Position numbers and translations under genes: made by a program. From positions 1-64,000 of the forward strand of contig JAJDOK010000040.1 of NCBI GenBank assembly GCA_022340185.1: a DNA stretch of 64,000 nt, given 5' to 3'. Under the pieces are notes generated by a model. It saw only the letters and a program-made list of their open reading frames with translations. It made no database searches and had not been told where the DNA came from. Source of the DNA: Salaquimonas sp. Lineage in GTDB: Bacteria > Pseudomonadota > Alphaproteobacteria > Rhizobiales > Rhizobiaceae. Positions 28,974-39,385 of the stretch are shown piece after piece; position 1 is the stretch's first letter, and each line of letters starts with the position of its first letter.

Positions 28974-31289
28974 TCATTGGTTCTGCTCCTGCGGGACCCT
29001 CTCTTGCAGATTCCATGGCCGTCTTCCGGATTGCCGTGACGCCTCGACCGTGTATGCCGATTTTCCACTCCCTTGCCGCGCGATCCGGATCGCCTGGCTG
29101 CCGCCGGTCTCGAAATCCTTGCGCTTCAAAACGACAGCCGGCCAGCGCTCATTTCCACGAATTTTGGGGCAGTGCAGCCATCTCAGTCGCGGCATCAACA
29201 GGATATCGGCTTTTGCGCAGGCCTGAGGCAGAAGATCGGGATCGTAGACCACATGCAGGACCTGCCCGCCCTGTAGCCGCACCACACACAGGTCGCGGTC
29301 GCAGCGCTCATCGATCATCCCTTCGCTTTTTCCCGCGATGCCTTGCGACCAAGCCCTCAGCCAGATATCGGTGACGAAAGCATTGCGGCGCGGATAGAGT
29401 GGCACCAGCCTGCCTTGCCCGTCCGCCACGGCAACCGTTCTTCCATCCTCCGCCGCCAGTATATCCGGCGTGGTGCCGGAGCCTGCCAGCAAGGGCAACA
29501 TGGCGAGTGGCGCAAGTCCCGCAAATCGCAATTTCGTTCGGAGCAGGGTCAAGAACACCAGCCCGCAAGCGCCCGCATAGAGCAGCGTTACCGGCTGTAC
29601 GCCCGTCACCCCGGCCATGCCGAAGCCGTTGACCCAGTTTGAAATCGCCACCATGCGCTCGATGCCAAAGCCGAGCACGCTCAGAAAGGGCTGTTCCAGC
29701 CCATAGGGCATGGCAAGCGTTGAAATCAGCGCGAACGGCATCACCAGGGTTGTCACCACCGGCATGGCGAGCGCGTTGGCCAGCAAGCCGAGCGGCGCGA
29801 CACGATGGAAATGCCATGCCGCGAACAGACCCGTCGCCAGCCCCGCGATCAGGCTGGTGAAGAGGATGCCGCCCAGATAGGTGGGCACGAAGCCAGCCAT
29901 GCGCGCCAGCCTGCCGACATGCGGATCGGCGCTGACACGCAAGCGGCGCCAGTTGCGCTCCCGCAATGCCTGATAGGCGGCCACCAGCGCCGCGGCCGCC
30001 GCGAACGACATCTGGAAGCCCGGCTCCAGAATGCTTTCCGGCGACAGGGTGAGAATGAGAAAGGCGGCGATGGCGACATTGCGGATGGTTACCGCCCGCC
30101 GGTCGGCCAGCGCCGCCGTCAGCATGACCGCGATCATCACCCAGGCGCGCTGCGTGGCGACCGACGCCCCGGAGATCGTGAGATAGGCCGTCGCCGCGGC
30201 CAGACCCGCCCCCGCCGCCCATTTGGCGATCGGACGACTGAGCGTCAGTGCCGGCGACCATGCCAGCAGCCAGCGCAGGCCCCACACCACGGTGAGCGCG
30301 ACCAGCGCCATGTGCAGGCCGGAAATGGCGAGCACATGCGCCAAGCCGGACTGGCGCAGGCTTTCGGCCGTTTCCCCGTCAATGCCGCTGCGGTCTCCGG
30401 TGATCAGTGCCGTCGCGATATCGCCCGGCTCACCCGGCAAGCCTGCCCGTATCCGTCTGCCGATCGCCTGGCGCAGCGTGTTGAGGTCGATCCGCCACTT
30501 TTCGTACCAGGCGGGCTGGATCGCCGTTTTGCCCTCATGTGGTGCGCCGAGGAAGAAGCCGGTGCCGCCCAGCCGGTCGAAGCGGGCGAAGAAGTTGAAA
30601 TCGTAGCCGCCTGGATAGGCAGGGCCGTTGATCGGCATGATCCGCGCCTTGCCGGCGATCGGTTGGCCGGGCGAGTAGGGCCGCTTGCCGGCCGATGCCG
30701 ACAGCCGGATGCGCTCGGGCAATTTGCTTCGGTCGATTCCTGCAATCTTGATCGGGCGGATGAGATAGCGCGACGAACCTCTGGAATTGCGGTCGCTCTC
30801 CAGCACCAGCCCGGTGATTTGCGCCGTCACCTGATGTTCGATCACAGGCGCGGAAACCGTCCATGTGCGCAATTGCGCCGTTCCCATCCCGGCGAGATAC
30901 AGCGTGACGGAAACCAGCACGAGCCAGGTTGCACCTCTCGTCTGCAATCGCCATGCAACGCCACCCAATACTGCCGCACTCGTCCACACCACCAACGCCA
31001 CCGGTTCGGAGGGAATGGCGAAATAGGTCAGGATGCCCAGGCCGAAAAAGACCGGTACGAAATTGAAAAGACTGCCGGTTTCGCGTTCATACGCAAAGGC
31101 GCGGGCGAATGCTTCGCCAAGGTCGAGCCGTGACTGCGACACGCGCAGAACAATGCGGCGCAACCTGCCTGGCGCAAATTCGCCGGCGCGAAGCCGTGCG
31201 TGCTGGCGTGACGGCAGTTCGGGACGGCGGACGCGCCCCGCTGTTTCGTCCCGTCCTTGCGTTTCTTCGATGTCGGTTGGTTCGGACAT
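28974..31289 (-). CDS. comEC: ComEC/Rec2 family DNA-uptake channel protein
   Basis: A 771-residue polytopic membrane protein of the ComEC/Rec2 family, the inner-membrane channel for transforming DNA in competent bacteria. Visible parts are a DUF4131-like N-terminal region with three helices, an OB-like domain, and the Competence domain with GDRSGIDGETAESLRQSGLAHVLAISGLHMALV, a family hallmark. The C-terminal metallo-beta-lactamase-like domain is reduced: only a remnant (DGQGRLVPLYPRRNAF, ending near GSGKSAYTVEAS) without a clear HxHxDH. ATG 31289 follows GAGCGGGGACG. Convergent with lexA and divergent from gltX, an arrangement usual in rhizobia. Confidence 0.92.
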   Translation of the reverse strand: MSEPTDIEETQGRDETAGRVRRPELPSRQHARLRAGEFAPGRLRRIVLRVSQSRLDLGEAFARAFAYERETGSLFNFVPVFFGLGILTYFAIPSEPVALVVWTSAAVLGGVAWRLQTRGATWLVLVSVTLYLAGMGTAQLRTWTVSAPVIEHQVTAQITGLVLESDRNSRGSSRYLIRPIKIAGIDRSKLPERIRLSASAGKRPYSPGQPIAGKARIMPINGPAYPGGYDFNFFARFDRLGGTGFFLGAPHEGKTAIQPAWYEKWRIDLNTLRQAIGRRIRAGLPGEPGDIATALITGDRSGIDGETAESLRQSGLAHVLAISGLHMALVALTVVWGLRWLLAWSPALTLSRPIAKWAAGAGLAAATAYLTISGASVATQRAWVMIAVMLTAALADRRAVTIRNVAIAAFLILTLSPESILEPGFQMSFAAAAALVAAYQALRERNWRRLRVSADPHVGRLARMAGFVPTYLGGILFTSLIAGLATGLFAAWHFHRVAPLGLLANALAMPVVTTLVMPFALISTLAMPYGLEQPFLSVLGFGIERMVAISNWVNGFGMAGVTGVQPVTLLYAGACGLVFLTLLRTKLRFAGLAPLAMLPLLAGSGTTPDILAAEDGRTVAVADGQGRLVPLYPRRNAFVTDIWLRAWSQGIAGKSEGMIDERCDRDLCVVRLQGGQVLHVVYDPDLLPQACAKADILLMPRLRWLHCPKIRGNERWPAVVLKRKDFETGGSQAIRIARQGSGKSAYTVEASRQSGRRPWNLQERVPQEQNQ

Positions 31290-31449
31290 CGTCCCCGCTC
31301 CGTCCGGCCCTGTTCCACTCGACCTTGTCAACTGCTGGCGCGGCACTTGCCCAGCCGGGTAAACATGCTACATCAGCGCGCAATCAATCGCCAAAGACAA
31401 GCGCCGCGACCTGTCTCCTCGCCTGCGCCATCTCTATGAACAGGATCCC

Positions 31450-32877
31450 ATGACTTCGAAGGTCGTCACCCGATTTGCCCCCTCGCCCACCGGTTTCCTG
31501 CATATCGGCGGCGCGCGCACCGCGCTGTTCAACTGGCTTTATGCCATGGGCCATGGCGGCAGGATGCTGCTCAGGATCGAGGATACCGACCGCGAGCGTT
31601 CGACCCAGGCCGCCGTCGACGCCATTCTCGACGGGCTGTCCTGGCTCGGTATCGAATGGGACGGCGACCCGATCTCGCAATTTGCCCGCGCCGAACGTCA
31701 TCGCGAAGTCGCCGAACACCTGCTTGCCGAAGGCAAGGCCTATTACTGCTTCGCCACACCCGAGGAACTGACCGAGATGCGCGAGAAGGCGCGCGCGGAA
31801 GGCCGCCCGCCGCGCTATGACGGGCGCTGGCGCGACCGCGACCCCTCCGAAGCGCCGCCAGGCGCAAAGGGCGTGATCCGCATCAAGGCGCCGCAGGACG
31901 GCGAAACCATCGTCAACGATAAGGTCCAGGGCAGGATTGCCTTTCCGAACAAGGATCTGGACGACTTCATCCTGCTGCGTTCCGATGGCACGCCGACCTA
32001 TATGCACGCCGTCGTCGTCGACGATCACGACATGGGAGTCACCCACATCATCCGTGGTGACGATCACCTGACCAATGCCGGGCGCCAGACCCTGATCTAC
32101 AACGCGCTCGGCTGGGACATACCGGTCATGGGCCATGTGCCGCTGATCCATGGGCCGGACGGCGCCAAATTGTCCAAGCGCCACGGTGCACTCGGCGCTG
32201 AAGCCTATCGCGCCATGGGCTATCTGCCCGAGGCATTGCGGAACTATCTCGTCCGGCTCGGTTGGGCGCATGGCGACGACGAGATCATGTCCACCGAGCA
32301 GATGATCGAATGGTTCGGCTTCGACGGGCTGGGGCGGGCGCCGGCGCGGTTCGACATTGCCAAGCTGCAGGCGCTGAACGGCCACTATATCCGCCATGCC
32401 GATGACGACTATCTCGTGACGCGCATGCTCGACATCCTGCCCGACGTGAAAGGCGGCGAGGCGATGGCGCGCGATCTCGATTCGGAAAGATACCACCAGC
32501 TCATCGCCGCCATGCCGGGGCTGAAGGAGCGCGCCAAGACCGTGCTCGACCTGATCGACGGTGCAGCTTTCCTGTTTGCGCGCGCGCCGCTCGATCTGGA
32601 CGAAAAGGCGGCCGCATTGCTCGACCACGAAACACGCGAACTTATCGGCGAACTGATCCCGATCCTCGAAAATCTGCCGCAATGGGATGCCGAATCCACC
32701 GAAAAGGCGGTGCGCGACTATGCCGAAAGCCGTGAATTGAAGCTCGGCAAGGTCGCCCAGCCGCTGCGCGCCGCGCTGACCGGAAAGACGGTTTCCCCAC
32801 CCGTTTTCGACGTGCTGGCCGTGCTCGGACGCGACGAAAGCCTGGAAAGGCTCACCGATCAGGCCCGTGCCGCCTGA
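31450..32877 (+). CDS. gltX: Glutamyl-tRNA synthetase
   Basis: Class I aminoacyl-tRNA synthetase charging tRNA-Glu. The 475-residue protein has the HIGH-type motif in [21 protein letters not shown], the [11 protein letters not shown] strand, the DVDH-like region [23 protein letters not shown], and the KMSKS-type motif KLSKRHG, with a helical anticodon-binding C-terminal region. ATG at 31450. It is divergent from comEC with 160 bases between starts and lies 265 bases upstream of gltA. Many alphaproteobacteria have a second GluRS-like gene, so this could be gltX1 or gltX2. Confidence 0.97.
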   Translation: MTSKVVTRFAPSPTGFLHIGGARTALFNWLYAMGHGGRMLLRIEDTDRERSTQAAVDAILDGLSWLGIEWDGDPISQFARAERHREVAEHLLAEGKAYYCFATPEELTEMREKARAEGRPPRYDGRWRDRDPSEAPPGAKGVIRIKAPQDGETIVNDKVQGRIAFPNKDLDDFILLRSDGTPTYMHAVVVDDHDMGVTHIIRGDDHLTNAGRQTLIYNALGWDIPVMGHVPLIHGPDGAKLSKRHGALGAEAYRAMGYLPEALRNYLVRLGWAHGDDEIMSTEQMIEWFGFDGLGRAPARFDIAKLQALNGHYIRHADDDYLVTRMLDILPDVKGGEAMARDLDSERYHQLIAAMPGLKERAKTVLDLIDGAAFLFARAPLDLDEKAAALLDHETRELIGELIPILENLPQWDAESTEKAVRDYAESRELKLGKVAQPLRAALTGKTVSPPVFDVLAVLGRDESLERLTDQARAA

Positions 32878-32978
32878 ACGGCCCGATTTGCGTGCCAAAT
32901 GGCGCGATATCTGCCCATCAGGTTAGCCCTGTCACCGGCGCAGTTGACCCTGCGGCGACTTGTGCAAACGCCCCAAAT

Positions 32979-33015
32979 GCGATAGCTCTTTCGCAGCCGC
33001 GATAGCTTTTGTGCA
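32979..33015. repeat. Short direct repeat in the gltX-gltA gap
   Basis: GCGATAGCTCTTTCGCA (32979-32995) recurs as GCGATAGCTTTTGTGCA (32999-33015), period 20 bases, 130-165 bases upstream of the gltA start. The rest of the 265-base gap shows no gene. Spacing of about two helical turns would suit two copies of a regulator on one face of the DNA. Confidence 0.35.
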
Positions 33016-33142
33016 ACGCAGCATGACGGCCCCTCCCCCAGTTGGCGGTTTGCTGAATTTCAAGTCGAAGGCGCCATTCGGTTCGACCTGTTCAAGGACC
33101 GAAACGGGAGGGATGGGCACAATAATGGAAGGGATTGGGATC

Positions 33143-34432
33143 ATGGCGGACAGAACAGCGAAACTGACCATCGGCGACGACAGTTGGGAATTTCCGGTCC
33201 GCTCAGGAACCATGGGCCCCGAGGTCGTCGATATTTCGAAACTCTACGGCAGTTCCGACCGGTTCACCTATGATCCGGGCTTTACCTCCACCGCTTCTTG
33301 CGAATCCGAGATCACCTTCATCGACGGCGACAAGGGCGTCCTGTTGCATCGCGGCTACCCGATCGAGCAGCTCGCCGAACATGGCGACTTCCTGGAGACC
33401 TGCTACCTGCTGCTTTACGGCGACCTGCCGAACCAGGTCGAGAGCGACGATTTCCACAAGCGCGTGATCAACCACACCATGGTGCACGAACAGATGCAGT
33501 TCCTGTTCCGCGGTTTCCGCCGCGATGCGCACCCCATGGCGGTCATGTGCGGCGTCGTCGGCGCCCTGTCGGCCTTCTATCACGACTCCACCGATATTTC
33601 GGACCCGCACCAGCGCATGGTCGCCTCGATCCGCATGATCGCCAAGATGCCGACCATCGCGGCCATGGCCTACAAATACTCGATCGGCCAGCCCTTCATC
33701 TATCCGCAGAACGATCTCGATTATGCGGCGAATTTCCTGCGCATGTGTTTTGCGGTTCCCTGCGAGGAATACGAGGTCAGTGAGGTCAAGGCGCGTGCCA
33801 TGGACCGCATCTTCATCCTGCATGCCGATCATGAGCAGAATGCCTCGACCTCGACCGTGCGCCTTGCCGGTTCCTCGGGCGCCAATCCGTTCGCCTGCAT
33901 CGCCGCCGGCATCGCCTGCCTGTGGGGGCCGGCCCATGGCGGTGCCAACGAAGCCGCACTCAACATGCTCGAGGAGATCGGCACGGTCGACCGCATTCCC
34001 GAATTCGTCGCCCGCGCCAAGGACAAGGACGATCCGTTTCGCCTGATGGGCTTCGGCCATCGTGTCTACAAGAATTACGATCCGCGCGCGCGCATCATGC
34101 AGAAGACCTGCCACGAAGTCCTGGGCGAACTCGGCATCAACGACAATCCGCTGCTCGAAGTGGCGATGGAACTGGAGAAGATCGCCCTTTCCGACGAGTA
34201 TTTCATCGAAAAGAAGCTCTATCCGAATATCGATTTCTATTCCGGCATCACGCTGAAGGCGATGGGTTTTCCGACGACCATGTTCACCGTATTGTTCTCG
34301 CTGGCGCGCACCGTCGGCTGGATCGCGCAGTGGAAGGAGATGATCGAGGACCCCCATCAGCGTATCGGCCGTCCCCGCCAGCTCTATACCGGTGCGACGA
34401 CCCGCGAATATGTGCCCATCGAAAAGCGCTGA
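33143..34432 (+). CDS. gltA: Citrate synthase
   Basis: Condenses acetyl-CoA, the product of the PDH complex coded in this window, with oxaloacetate. The 429-residue type II (hexameric) enzyme has [25 protein letters not shown], the active-site His in [20 protein letters not shown], the second His in [26 protein letters not shown], and catalytic Asp in [13 protein letters not shown]. Of several in-frame starts I chose ATG 33143 ([13 protein letters not shown]), preceded by AAGGGATTGGG. A strong terminator follows 29 bases after the stop. Confidence 0.98.
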   Translation: MADRTAKLTIGDDSWEFPVRSGTMGPEVVDISKLYGSSDRFTYDPGFTSTASCESEITFIDGDKGVLLHRGYPIEQLAEHGDFLETCYLLLYGDLPNQVESDDFHKRVINHTMVHEQMQFLFRGFRRDAHPMAVMCGVVGALSAFYHDSTDISDPHQRMVASIRMIAKMPTIAAMAYKYSIGQPFIYPQNDLDYAANFLRMCFAVPCEEYEVSEVKARAMDRIFILHADHEQNASTSTVRLAGSSGANPFACIAAGIACLWGPAHGGANEAALNMLEEIGTVDRIPEFVARAKDKDDPFRLMGFGHRVYKNYDPRARIMQKTCHEVLGELGINDNPLLEVAMELEKIALSDEYFIEKKLYPNIDFYSGITLKAMGFPTTMFTVLFSLARTVGWIAQWKEMIEDPHQRIGRPRQLYTGATTREYVPIEKR

Positions 34433-34461
34433 TACGCCTCACATCAAGGCAAAAACAGAAT

Positions 34462-34486
34462 GGCCGCCCCGAAGGCGGCCTTTTTG
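34462..34486 (+). terminator. Rho-independent terminator of gltA
   Basis: GGCCGCC (34462-34468) and GGCGGCC (34474-34480) form a perfect stem with a CCGAA loop, followed by TTTTTG. It also lies close to the end of the convergent secreted-protein gene. Confidence 0.93.
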
Positions 34487-34504
34487 TTGGTTGGCCCTGC
34501 ACCG

Positions 34505-34879
34505 CTAATTGGCCGGAACTCCGCAGCCATTGCCCGTGACCATGCCGAGCGTGCCGTCGGGGTTGATGAACAGGACGTAGGAGAGCCTTCCATTGACCTT
34601 TTTAAGCGTGATCAGCAGTTGGCCGCCACTGCTCTGGTTGTAGATCTTGACCTTGTGGGTGCCGAAGCCTGGTATAAAAACCCCTTTTGCCGCCGCGCCT
34701 GCCCGGACGTTGATTTGCCTCTTGGCGACCAGTTCGATCGGATCGAACTCGTTGTAGAACTTGAGTCGGAGATTGACCGGGGAGCAATTGTAAACACTGA
34801 TTGCCTTTGCCGGTGACGCGCTACCGATGACAATCGCCGCCACGCCAAGCGTTACGAGCTTTCCCAACCGCTTATTCAT
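34505..34879 (-). CDS. Small secreted protein, unknown
   Basis: A 124-residue protein with a clear Sec signal peptide (MNKRLGKLVTLGVAAIVIG, cleavage after SPAKA) and a mature part of about 98 residues, rich in beta-type sequence, with two cysteines (YNCSPVN near the start and NGCGVPAN at the end) that could pair. ATG 34879 follows a long GGAGGGAG site; a TTG six bases upstream is less likely. It lies 49 bases upstream of lpxB on the same strand but differs from the lpx genes in kind. I recognise no family; a periplasmic or surface protein is all I can infer. Confidence 0.75.
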   Translation of the reverse strand: MNKRLGKLVTLGVAAIVIGSASPAKAISVYNCSPVNLRLKFYNEFDPIELVAKRQINVRAGAAAKGVFIPGFGTHKVKIYNQSSGGQLLITLKKVNGRLSYVLFINPDGTLGMVTGNGCGVPAN

Positions 34880-34928
34880 TTCCAATTCTCCCTCCGGTCC
34901 ATTCCGCCGGTGTCCGACATTCCGGCGT

Positions 34929-36101
34929 TCACTTTAGCCCCTGATCTGTCTTTCCCTTCGCCACGGCAAGGATCGCACGCGCCGCCAGGATACCGGAAGG
35001 TTCCTGCGTTTTCATCGCCTGCGCCATCCGTTCGAAGCCTTGAAGTTGCGCCTGTCTTGCCATGCTGTCACGCATCAGTTCTTCGAGCGCGCGGGCCAGC
35101 CAGCCCGGACGGATCATATCGCCGACACGCTCGGGCAGAAAGGTTTCGTCGGTGATCAGATTGGGCAGCGCCGCCGACCAGCCGGTGATCAGGTGGCGCA
35201 CGAGATGCATCAGCCAGTCGAGCCTGTAGATCGAGACCATGGGGATGCGGTGAAGCGCCAGTTCGAGCAGAACCGTGCCGGAGGCGGCAAGCGCGGCGTC
35301 GGCATCCGCAAAGGCTTCGTTTTTCGCCGCCTCGCCCGAGATGACTTCCGGCTTGACCGGCCAGGATGCCACCGCCCTTTCGATTTCGGCTTTGAGATGC
35401 GGTACCGCCGGCAGCACGGCGCGGAATGTCGCGCCATGTTCTTTCGACCTTTTATCCATGATCGCTAGCGTATCGCGGATATCCGGCAGCAGCAGTTTGA
35501 CTTCGCTTCGCCTTGATCCGGGCAGCACCAGCAGCAGCGGATCGTCTGCAGGCTTCATCCTGTCGCCGGGTGCTACATCACCAAGGCGGCTTGCCAGCGG
35601 ATGACCGACATAGCTCGCTGCCGGCCCGCCGAGTTCGGCAAGCACGTTCGGCTCGAAGGGCAGCAAGGTCAGCACATGGTCGATGATGCCCCGCATGGCG
35701 CTCGCCCTGCCCGGCCGCCACGCCCACACGCTCGGGCAGACATATTTGACGATCTTCAGATCCGGCAATCTAGCGCGCACGCGCTTTGCCACACGCAGGT
35801 TGAAATCGGGACTGTCGATCAGAACGAGCACGTCCGGCTTCGTGGTGACGATGTCGTCGGTGACTTGGCCAATGCGCCTTATCAGCGTGGGTATGCGGGC
35901 TACGACGCCGGCAAGCCCCATCACCGAAATATCCGAGATGTCAAAAAGACTGGAAAGACCCAGTTTCTGCATGCGTGGGCCGGCGAGCCCACGAAATTGC
36001 GCATCGGGCGCAATCCGGCGCAGGGCTTCGGCCAATTCGGCACCCAATACGTCACCGGAGGCTTCGCCGACCACCAGATAGGCTGTGATCGCTTCAGCCA
36101 T
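34929..36101 (-). CDS. lpxB: Lipid-A-disaccharide synthase
   Basis: Glycosyltransferase family 19 enzyme joining UDP-2,3-diacylglucosamine and lipid X to the lipid A disaccharide at the inner membrane. The 390-residue protein has the N-terminal VVGEASGDVLGAELAEAL, the VLIDSPDFNLRVAKRVR segment, YVCPSVWAWRPGRA, LLVLPGSRRSEVKLL and the C-terminal SGTVLLELALHRIPMVSIYR. ATG 36101 overlaps lpxI by eight bases. Last of the lpxD-fabZ-lpxA-lpxI-lpxB run. Confidence 0.97.
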   Translation of the reverse strand: MAEAITAYLVVGEASGDVLGAELAEALRRIAPDAQFRGLAGPRMQKLGLSSLFDISDISVMGLAGVVARIPTLIRRIGQVTDDIVTTKPDVLVLIDSPDFNLRVAKRVRARLPDLKIVKYVCPSVWAWRPGRASAMRGIIDHVLTLLPFEPNVLAELGGPAASYVGHPLASRLGDVAPGDRMKPADDPLLLVLPGSRRSEVKLLLPDIRDTLAIMDKRSKEHGATFRAVLPAVPHLKAEIERAVASWPVKPEVISGEAAKNEAFADADAALAASGTVLLELALHRIPMVSIYRLDWLMHLVRHLITGWSAALPNLITDETFLPERVGDMIRPGWLARALEELMRDSMARQAQLQGFERMAQAMKTQEPSGILAARAILAVAKGKTDQGLK

Positions 36102-36999
36102 CGTCGCCGAGCTCCCCGGCCTCCACGCCATAAAGATAAAGACCGGCCGAGCGCGCGGCTTCCAGCGTCTTTTCGCGTTCGAGGATGATCGAATGGCCTG
36201 CCTCCAGCGCTATGCCCTTCAGGCCCGCTTTGGCGGCTGCTGCCACGGTGCGCGGCCCGATCGCCGGCAGATCGGCGCGATCGTCCTGCCCCGGCTTCAT
36301 CGTCTTGACCAGAACGCCGTTCTTGCCTTCTTCCGGCATGCGGCCGACCTTGCGCATGCGCACCACGCGCGCCAGCATTTCGTCGGTGCCTTCGGCGGCC
36401 TCCACCGCAACCACGCGGCCACCCTCGGCGATCGCCGCCTGGCCGATGTCGAGATGGCCGACCGCCTTGCAGGCCGAGAAGGCGCGGCGGATATTGAGGA
36501 AATCCTTCGCTCCCGGCTTTCGCCCGACCATCGTACCGGCAGCAGCCAGCAATTGCGGTGCGATCTGGTGTGCGCCGACGACGCTGATCCCATGCTTTTC
36601 GAACAGCTTGATCGTGCCGGACAGCACCGTATTGTCGCCACCGAGCATGAAGATCAGCACCTGCGGCAGCGCCTTGACCCCGCCCCAGTCGAGTTTGAGT
36701 GCGGAAACTTCAGGCCGTCGATGGATGCCGCCGGCAAAGACCGCTTCCTTGATGCCGCGATCCCTCAACAGGCGAAAAAGCCGGCCGAGCTGGCCCCAGG
36801 AAATGATTTCGCCGGGAAAGGCGCGAATGCGTTTTTCCGCCTCGCCTTCGATGCCGATCATGTAGGGGTGGCGTCCGGCTTCGACCGCGCCCTGGGCGAT
36901 CTCGAGCGGCAACGAACCGTAACCGCAGATTATGGCGAGGTCCGGTTGGTAACCGGCAGGCACGCGTCCCGTCCAGTGTTCGCCCGCCGCGCCAGCCAT
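36094..36999 (-). CDS. lpxI: UDP-2,3-diacylglucosamine pyrophosphatase LpxI
   Basis: Cleaves UDP-2,3-diacylglucosamine to lipid X, the step done by LpxH in enterics; alphaproteobacteria use LpxI. The 301-residue protein has the two-domain layout: LAIICGYGSLPLEIAQGAVEAG at the N-terminus, KEAVFAGGIHRRPEVS, and the C-terminal catalytic part with VVAVEAAEGTDEML, LVKTMKPGQDDRADLPAIGPRTV and ALEAGHSIILER. I took ATG 36999; two codons upstream a TTG would also be possible. It begins nine bases after the lpxA stop and overlaps lpxB by eight. Confidence 0.95.
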   Translation of the reverse strand: MAGAAGEHWTGRVPAGYQPDLAIICGYGSLPLEIAQGAVEAGRHPYMIGIEGEAEKRIRAFPGEIISWGQLGRLFRLLRDRGIKEAVFAGGIHRRPEVSALKLDWGGVKALPQVLIFMLGGDNTVLSGTIKLFEKHGISVVGAHQIAPQLLAAAGTMVGRKPGAKDFLNIRRAFSACKAVGHLDIGQAAIAEGGRVVAVEAAEGTDEMLARVVRMRKVGRMPEEGKNGVLVKTMKPGQDDRADLPAIGPRTVAAAAKAGLKGIALEAGHSIILEREKTLEAARSAGLYLYGVEAGELGDDG

Positions 37000-37008
37000 G
37001 GCCAAACC

Positions 37009-37809
37009 CTAGGCCTCGCTCTCGTCGCGCCCCGGCGTGCAGATGGAGCGTTTGCCACCCAGACGGATAAAATCGAGAATCTCGTGTACCGCCTGATGCT
37101 GGTCGAATTCGGCAGCGACATCCTCGACGCGTTCGCGCAGGCTTCCCTCATCGGCAAACAGCGCCCGATAGGCGCGGCGTACCGTATGGATGTCCTCTCG
37201 CGAAAAACCGCGCCGCTGCATGCCGACAATGTTGAGGCCTGACAGATGCGCCCGGTTGCCCAGTGCCATGCCATAGGGAATGAGATCGTTTTCCAGTCCC
37301 GACAAGCCGCCGACAAAAGCATGCGCGCCGATGCGCGCGAACTGGATGACGGCTGCCCCGCCGCCAATGATGACATAATCACCGATGGTGACATGGCCGG
37401 CCAGCAGCACGCCGTTCGAAAAGATGACATGATCTCCGACAATGCAGTCATGCGCGACATGGGAATTGGCGAGGAAAACGCAATGGTTCCCGACCACCGT
37501 TTCGGACCGGTCTCCCGCCGTGCCGGGATTCATCGTCACGCCTTCGCGGATGATGCAGTCCGTACCAATGGTGAGCGTATTGTCTTCGCCCTGATATTTG
37601 AGGTCCTGCGGCTCATGTCCGATGGCCGCAAAGGGGAAGATGCGGGTGCGCGCGCCGATGCTTGTATTGCCCGTAACGACGGCGTGCGATTTCAGCTCGA
37701 CATGGTCGCCGAGCGCGACATCGGGACCGACATGGCAAAAAGGGCCGATACTGACCCCGGATCCAAGCTTTGCCCCGTCCTCGATGATGGCGGTGGGATG
37801 GATGGTCAT
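37009..37809 (-). CDS. lpxA: UDP-N-acetylglucosamine acyltransferase
   Basis: First acyltransfer of lipid A synthesis, adding a 3-hydroxyacyl chain from ACP. The 266-residue protein is built of left-handed beta-helix hexapeptide repeats ([26 protein letters not shown] and so on), with the catalytic-His region around [17 protein letters not shown] and a C-terminal helical domain ([17 protein letters not shown]). The start ATG overlaps the fabZ stop by four bases. Cytoplasmic trimer. Confidence 0.97.
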   Translation of the reverse strand: MTIHPTAIIEDGAKLGSGVSIGPFCHVGPDVALGDHVELKSHAVVTGNTSIGARTRIFPFAAIGHEPQDLKYQGEDNTLTIGTDCIIREGVTMNPGTAGDRSETVVGNHCVFLANSHVAHDCIVGDHVIFSNGVLLAGHVTIGDYVIIGGGAAVIQFARIGAHAFVGGLSGLENDLIPYGMALGNRAHLSGLNIVGMQRRGFSREDIHTVRRAYRALFADEGSLRERVEDVAAEFDQHQAVHEILDFIRLGGKRSICTPGRDESEA

Positions 37810-38270
37810 TCCGGCTTCTCCTCCGGGTCGACCATCATCGCGCTGATCAGCGCCTCGGCGACCTTGGCGCCTTCAACATAGGCCACGCAGTCATATTTGA
37901 AGATATTGCCGCGCTGGCGCCGCTTCTCCACCTCGATTTTGAGTACGTCGCCCGGCACGACCGGCTTGCGGAACTTCGCACCGTCGATCGTCATGAAATA
38001 GACAAGCTTGCGCGCGCCCATCAAATGCCGGTTGGCGACGATCGCGCCACAGGTCTGCGCCATGGCTTCCACGATGAGCACGCCAGGCATGATTGGTTCG
38101 CCTGGAAAGTGACCGTTGAAATGCGGCTCGTTGAACGTGACGTTCTTGATCCCCGTCGCCCTGTTGTCCTCGTCGATGTCGACGATGCGGTCGATCAGCA
38201 GAAACGGATAGCGATGCGGCAGCAGCTTGAATATTTCGATGATCGAAATCTGGTCGAGTGTTTCGCTCAT
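37806..38270 (-). CDS. fabZ: 3-hydroxyacyl-ACP dehydratase
   Basis: Removes water from 3-hydroxyacyl-ACP in fatty acid elongation, competing with LpxA/LpxD for the same substrate, which explains its place between them. The 154-residue hot-dog protein has [14 protein letters not shown], the catalytic His in [22 protein letters not shown], and the [22 protein letters not shown] strand. ATG 38270 overlaps the lpxD stop by four bases, and the gene's own stop overlaps the lpxA start by four bases. Confidence 0.97.
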   Translation of the reverse strand: MSETLDQISIIEIFKLLPHRYPFLLIDRIVDIDEDNRATGIKNVTFNEPHFNGHFPGEPIMPGVLIVEAMAQTCGAIVANRHLMGARKLVYFMTIDGAKFRKPVVPGDVLKIEVEKRRQRGNIFKYDCVAYVEGAKVAEALISAMMVDPEEKPE

Positions 38271-39322
38271 TCGGTCTTGTCCCCGCCGCTTTTCGACTTC
38301 GCAACCATCGACTTGAGCATCATGTTCATTTTCACCCAGTCGCGTACGGGCATGGCCGGCGTGCCGATGACCTTGGCGCCCGGCTCGAGGTTCATGTTGA
38401 CCCCGGATCCTCCCCCGATTTGAGCGCCGTCTCCGACCTTGATGTGTCCAACTATACCTGTTTGCCCGGCCACCACCACGTAATCGCCCAAAGTGGCGCT
38501 GCCGGCGACACCCGCAAGGCCGACAATGATGCAATGGCGGCCGATCACGACGTTATGGCCGATCTGCACCAGATTGTCGATCTTGGTACCCTCACCGATT
38601 ACCGTGTCGCGATTCGATCCCCTGTCGACAGTCGAATTGGCGCCGATCTCGACATGATCCTGGATGATGACCCGGCCGATTTGTGCAACCTTGCGGTGAC
38701 CACCGGGCCCCATGGCGAAGCCGAAACCGTCCTGGCCTATGCGCACACCCGGGTGCAGGATGACATGATCGCCGACAAAGGCATGCAGCACGGAAGCATT
38801 GATGCCGACCGTCGTGTTGCGGCCGATCTGCACATTGGCTCCGATGACCGCACCGGCAAGAACGTGGCTGCCACGCCCGATGGCGGCACCCTCGCCGATG
38901 ACCGCACCGGCCTCGACGATCACATTGCTTTCCAGCTTTGCGCTTTCGGCGACGAAGGCATGAGAGGAAACCCCGGTCTCGCCGGTCACCGGCTGCGGCC
39001 GGGCCGCGGTCGGAAAAAGCAGCGAAAGTGCAGTGGCATAGGCCTTGTAAGGCTGGCTGTGCACAAGGATCTCGACCCTTTTGGGAACCCGGTCGGCGTA
39101 TTTTTCATGACAGAAGACGGCGGTCGCGCCCGTCTGCTCCAGATGCGGCAGATATTTCGGATTGTCGATGAAGGAAATGCTGTCCTTGGGAGCAGCCTCC
39201 ACCGGGCCGGCGGTCGCAATCACCTTCTGTGCTGCCTGGCTGTTGAGAAGCGTCGCACCAGTGGCGGCGGCGATTTCCTCCAGACTGCGGGGCTTGGGAT
39301 CGAAAAAACTGGGATGCGTCAT
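38267..39322 (-). CDS. lpxD: UDP-3-O-(3-hydroxyacyl)glucosamine N-acyltransferase
   Basis: Third lipid A enzyme, adding the N-linked 3-hydroxyacyl chain. The 351-residue protein has an N-terminal uridine-binding domain ([35 protein letters not shown]), then hexapeptide repeats ([19 protein letters not shown] and others) with [20 protein letters not shown] and the catalytic His in [15 protein letters not shown] chose ATG 39322, which fits the family N-terminus and length; a GTG 45 bases upstream is possible. A rhizobial repeat element separates it from bamA. Confidence 0.96.
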   Translation of the reverse strand: MTHPSFFDPKPRSLEEIAAATGATLLNSQAAQKVIATAGPVEAAPKDSISFIDNPKYLPHLEQTGATAVFCHEKYADRVPKRVEILVHSQPYKAYATALSLLFPTAARPQPVTGETGVSSHAFVAESAKLESNVIVEAGAVIGEGAAIGRGSHVLAGAVIGANVQIGRNTTVGINASVLHAFVGDHVILHPGVRIGQDGFGFAMGPGGHRKVAQIGRVIIQDHVEIGANSTVDRGSNRDTVIGEGTKIDNLVQIGHNVVIGRHCIIVGLAGVAGSATLGDYVVVAGQTGIVGHIKVGDGAQIGGGSGVNMNLEPGAKVIGTPAMPVRDWVKMNMMLKSMVAKSKSGGDKTE

Positions 39323-39385
39323 CACGCAAATTCTTTTCCGTTCAGGGAGGGAAGCCTTGAATTCCACTTCCCGTTCGAGAGCACT

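Noticed and set aside
29805..31133. A 442-codon plus-strand frame
   Set aside because: Antisense of comEC; composition and absence of motifs mark it as a shadow.
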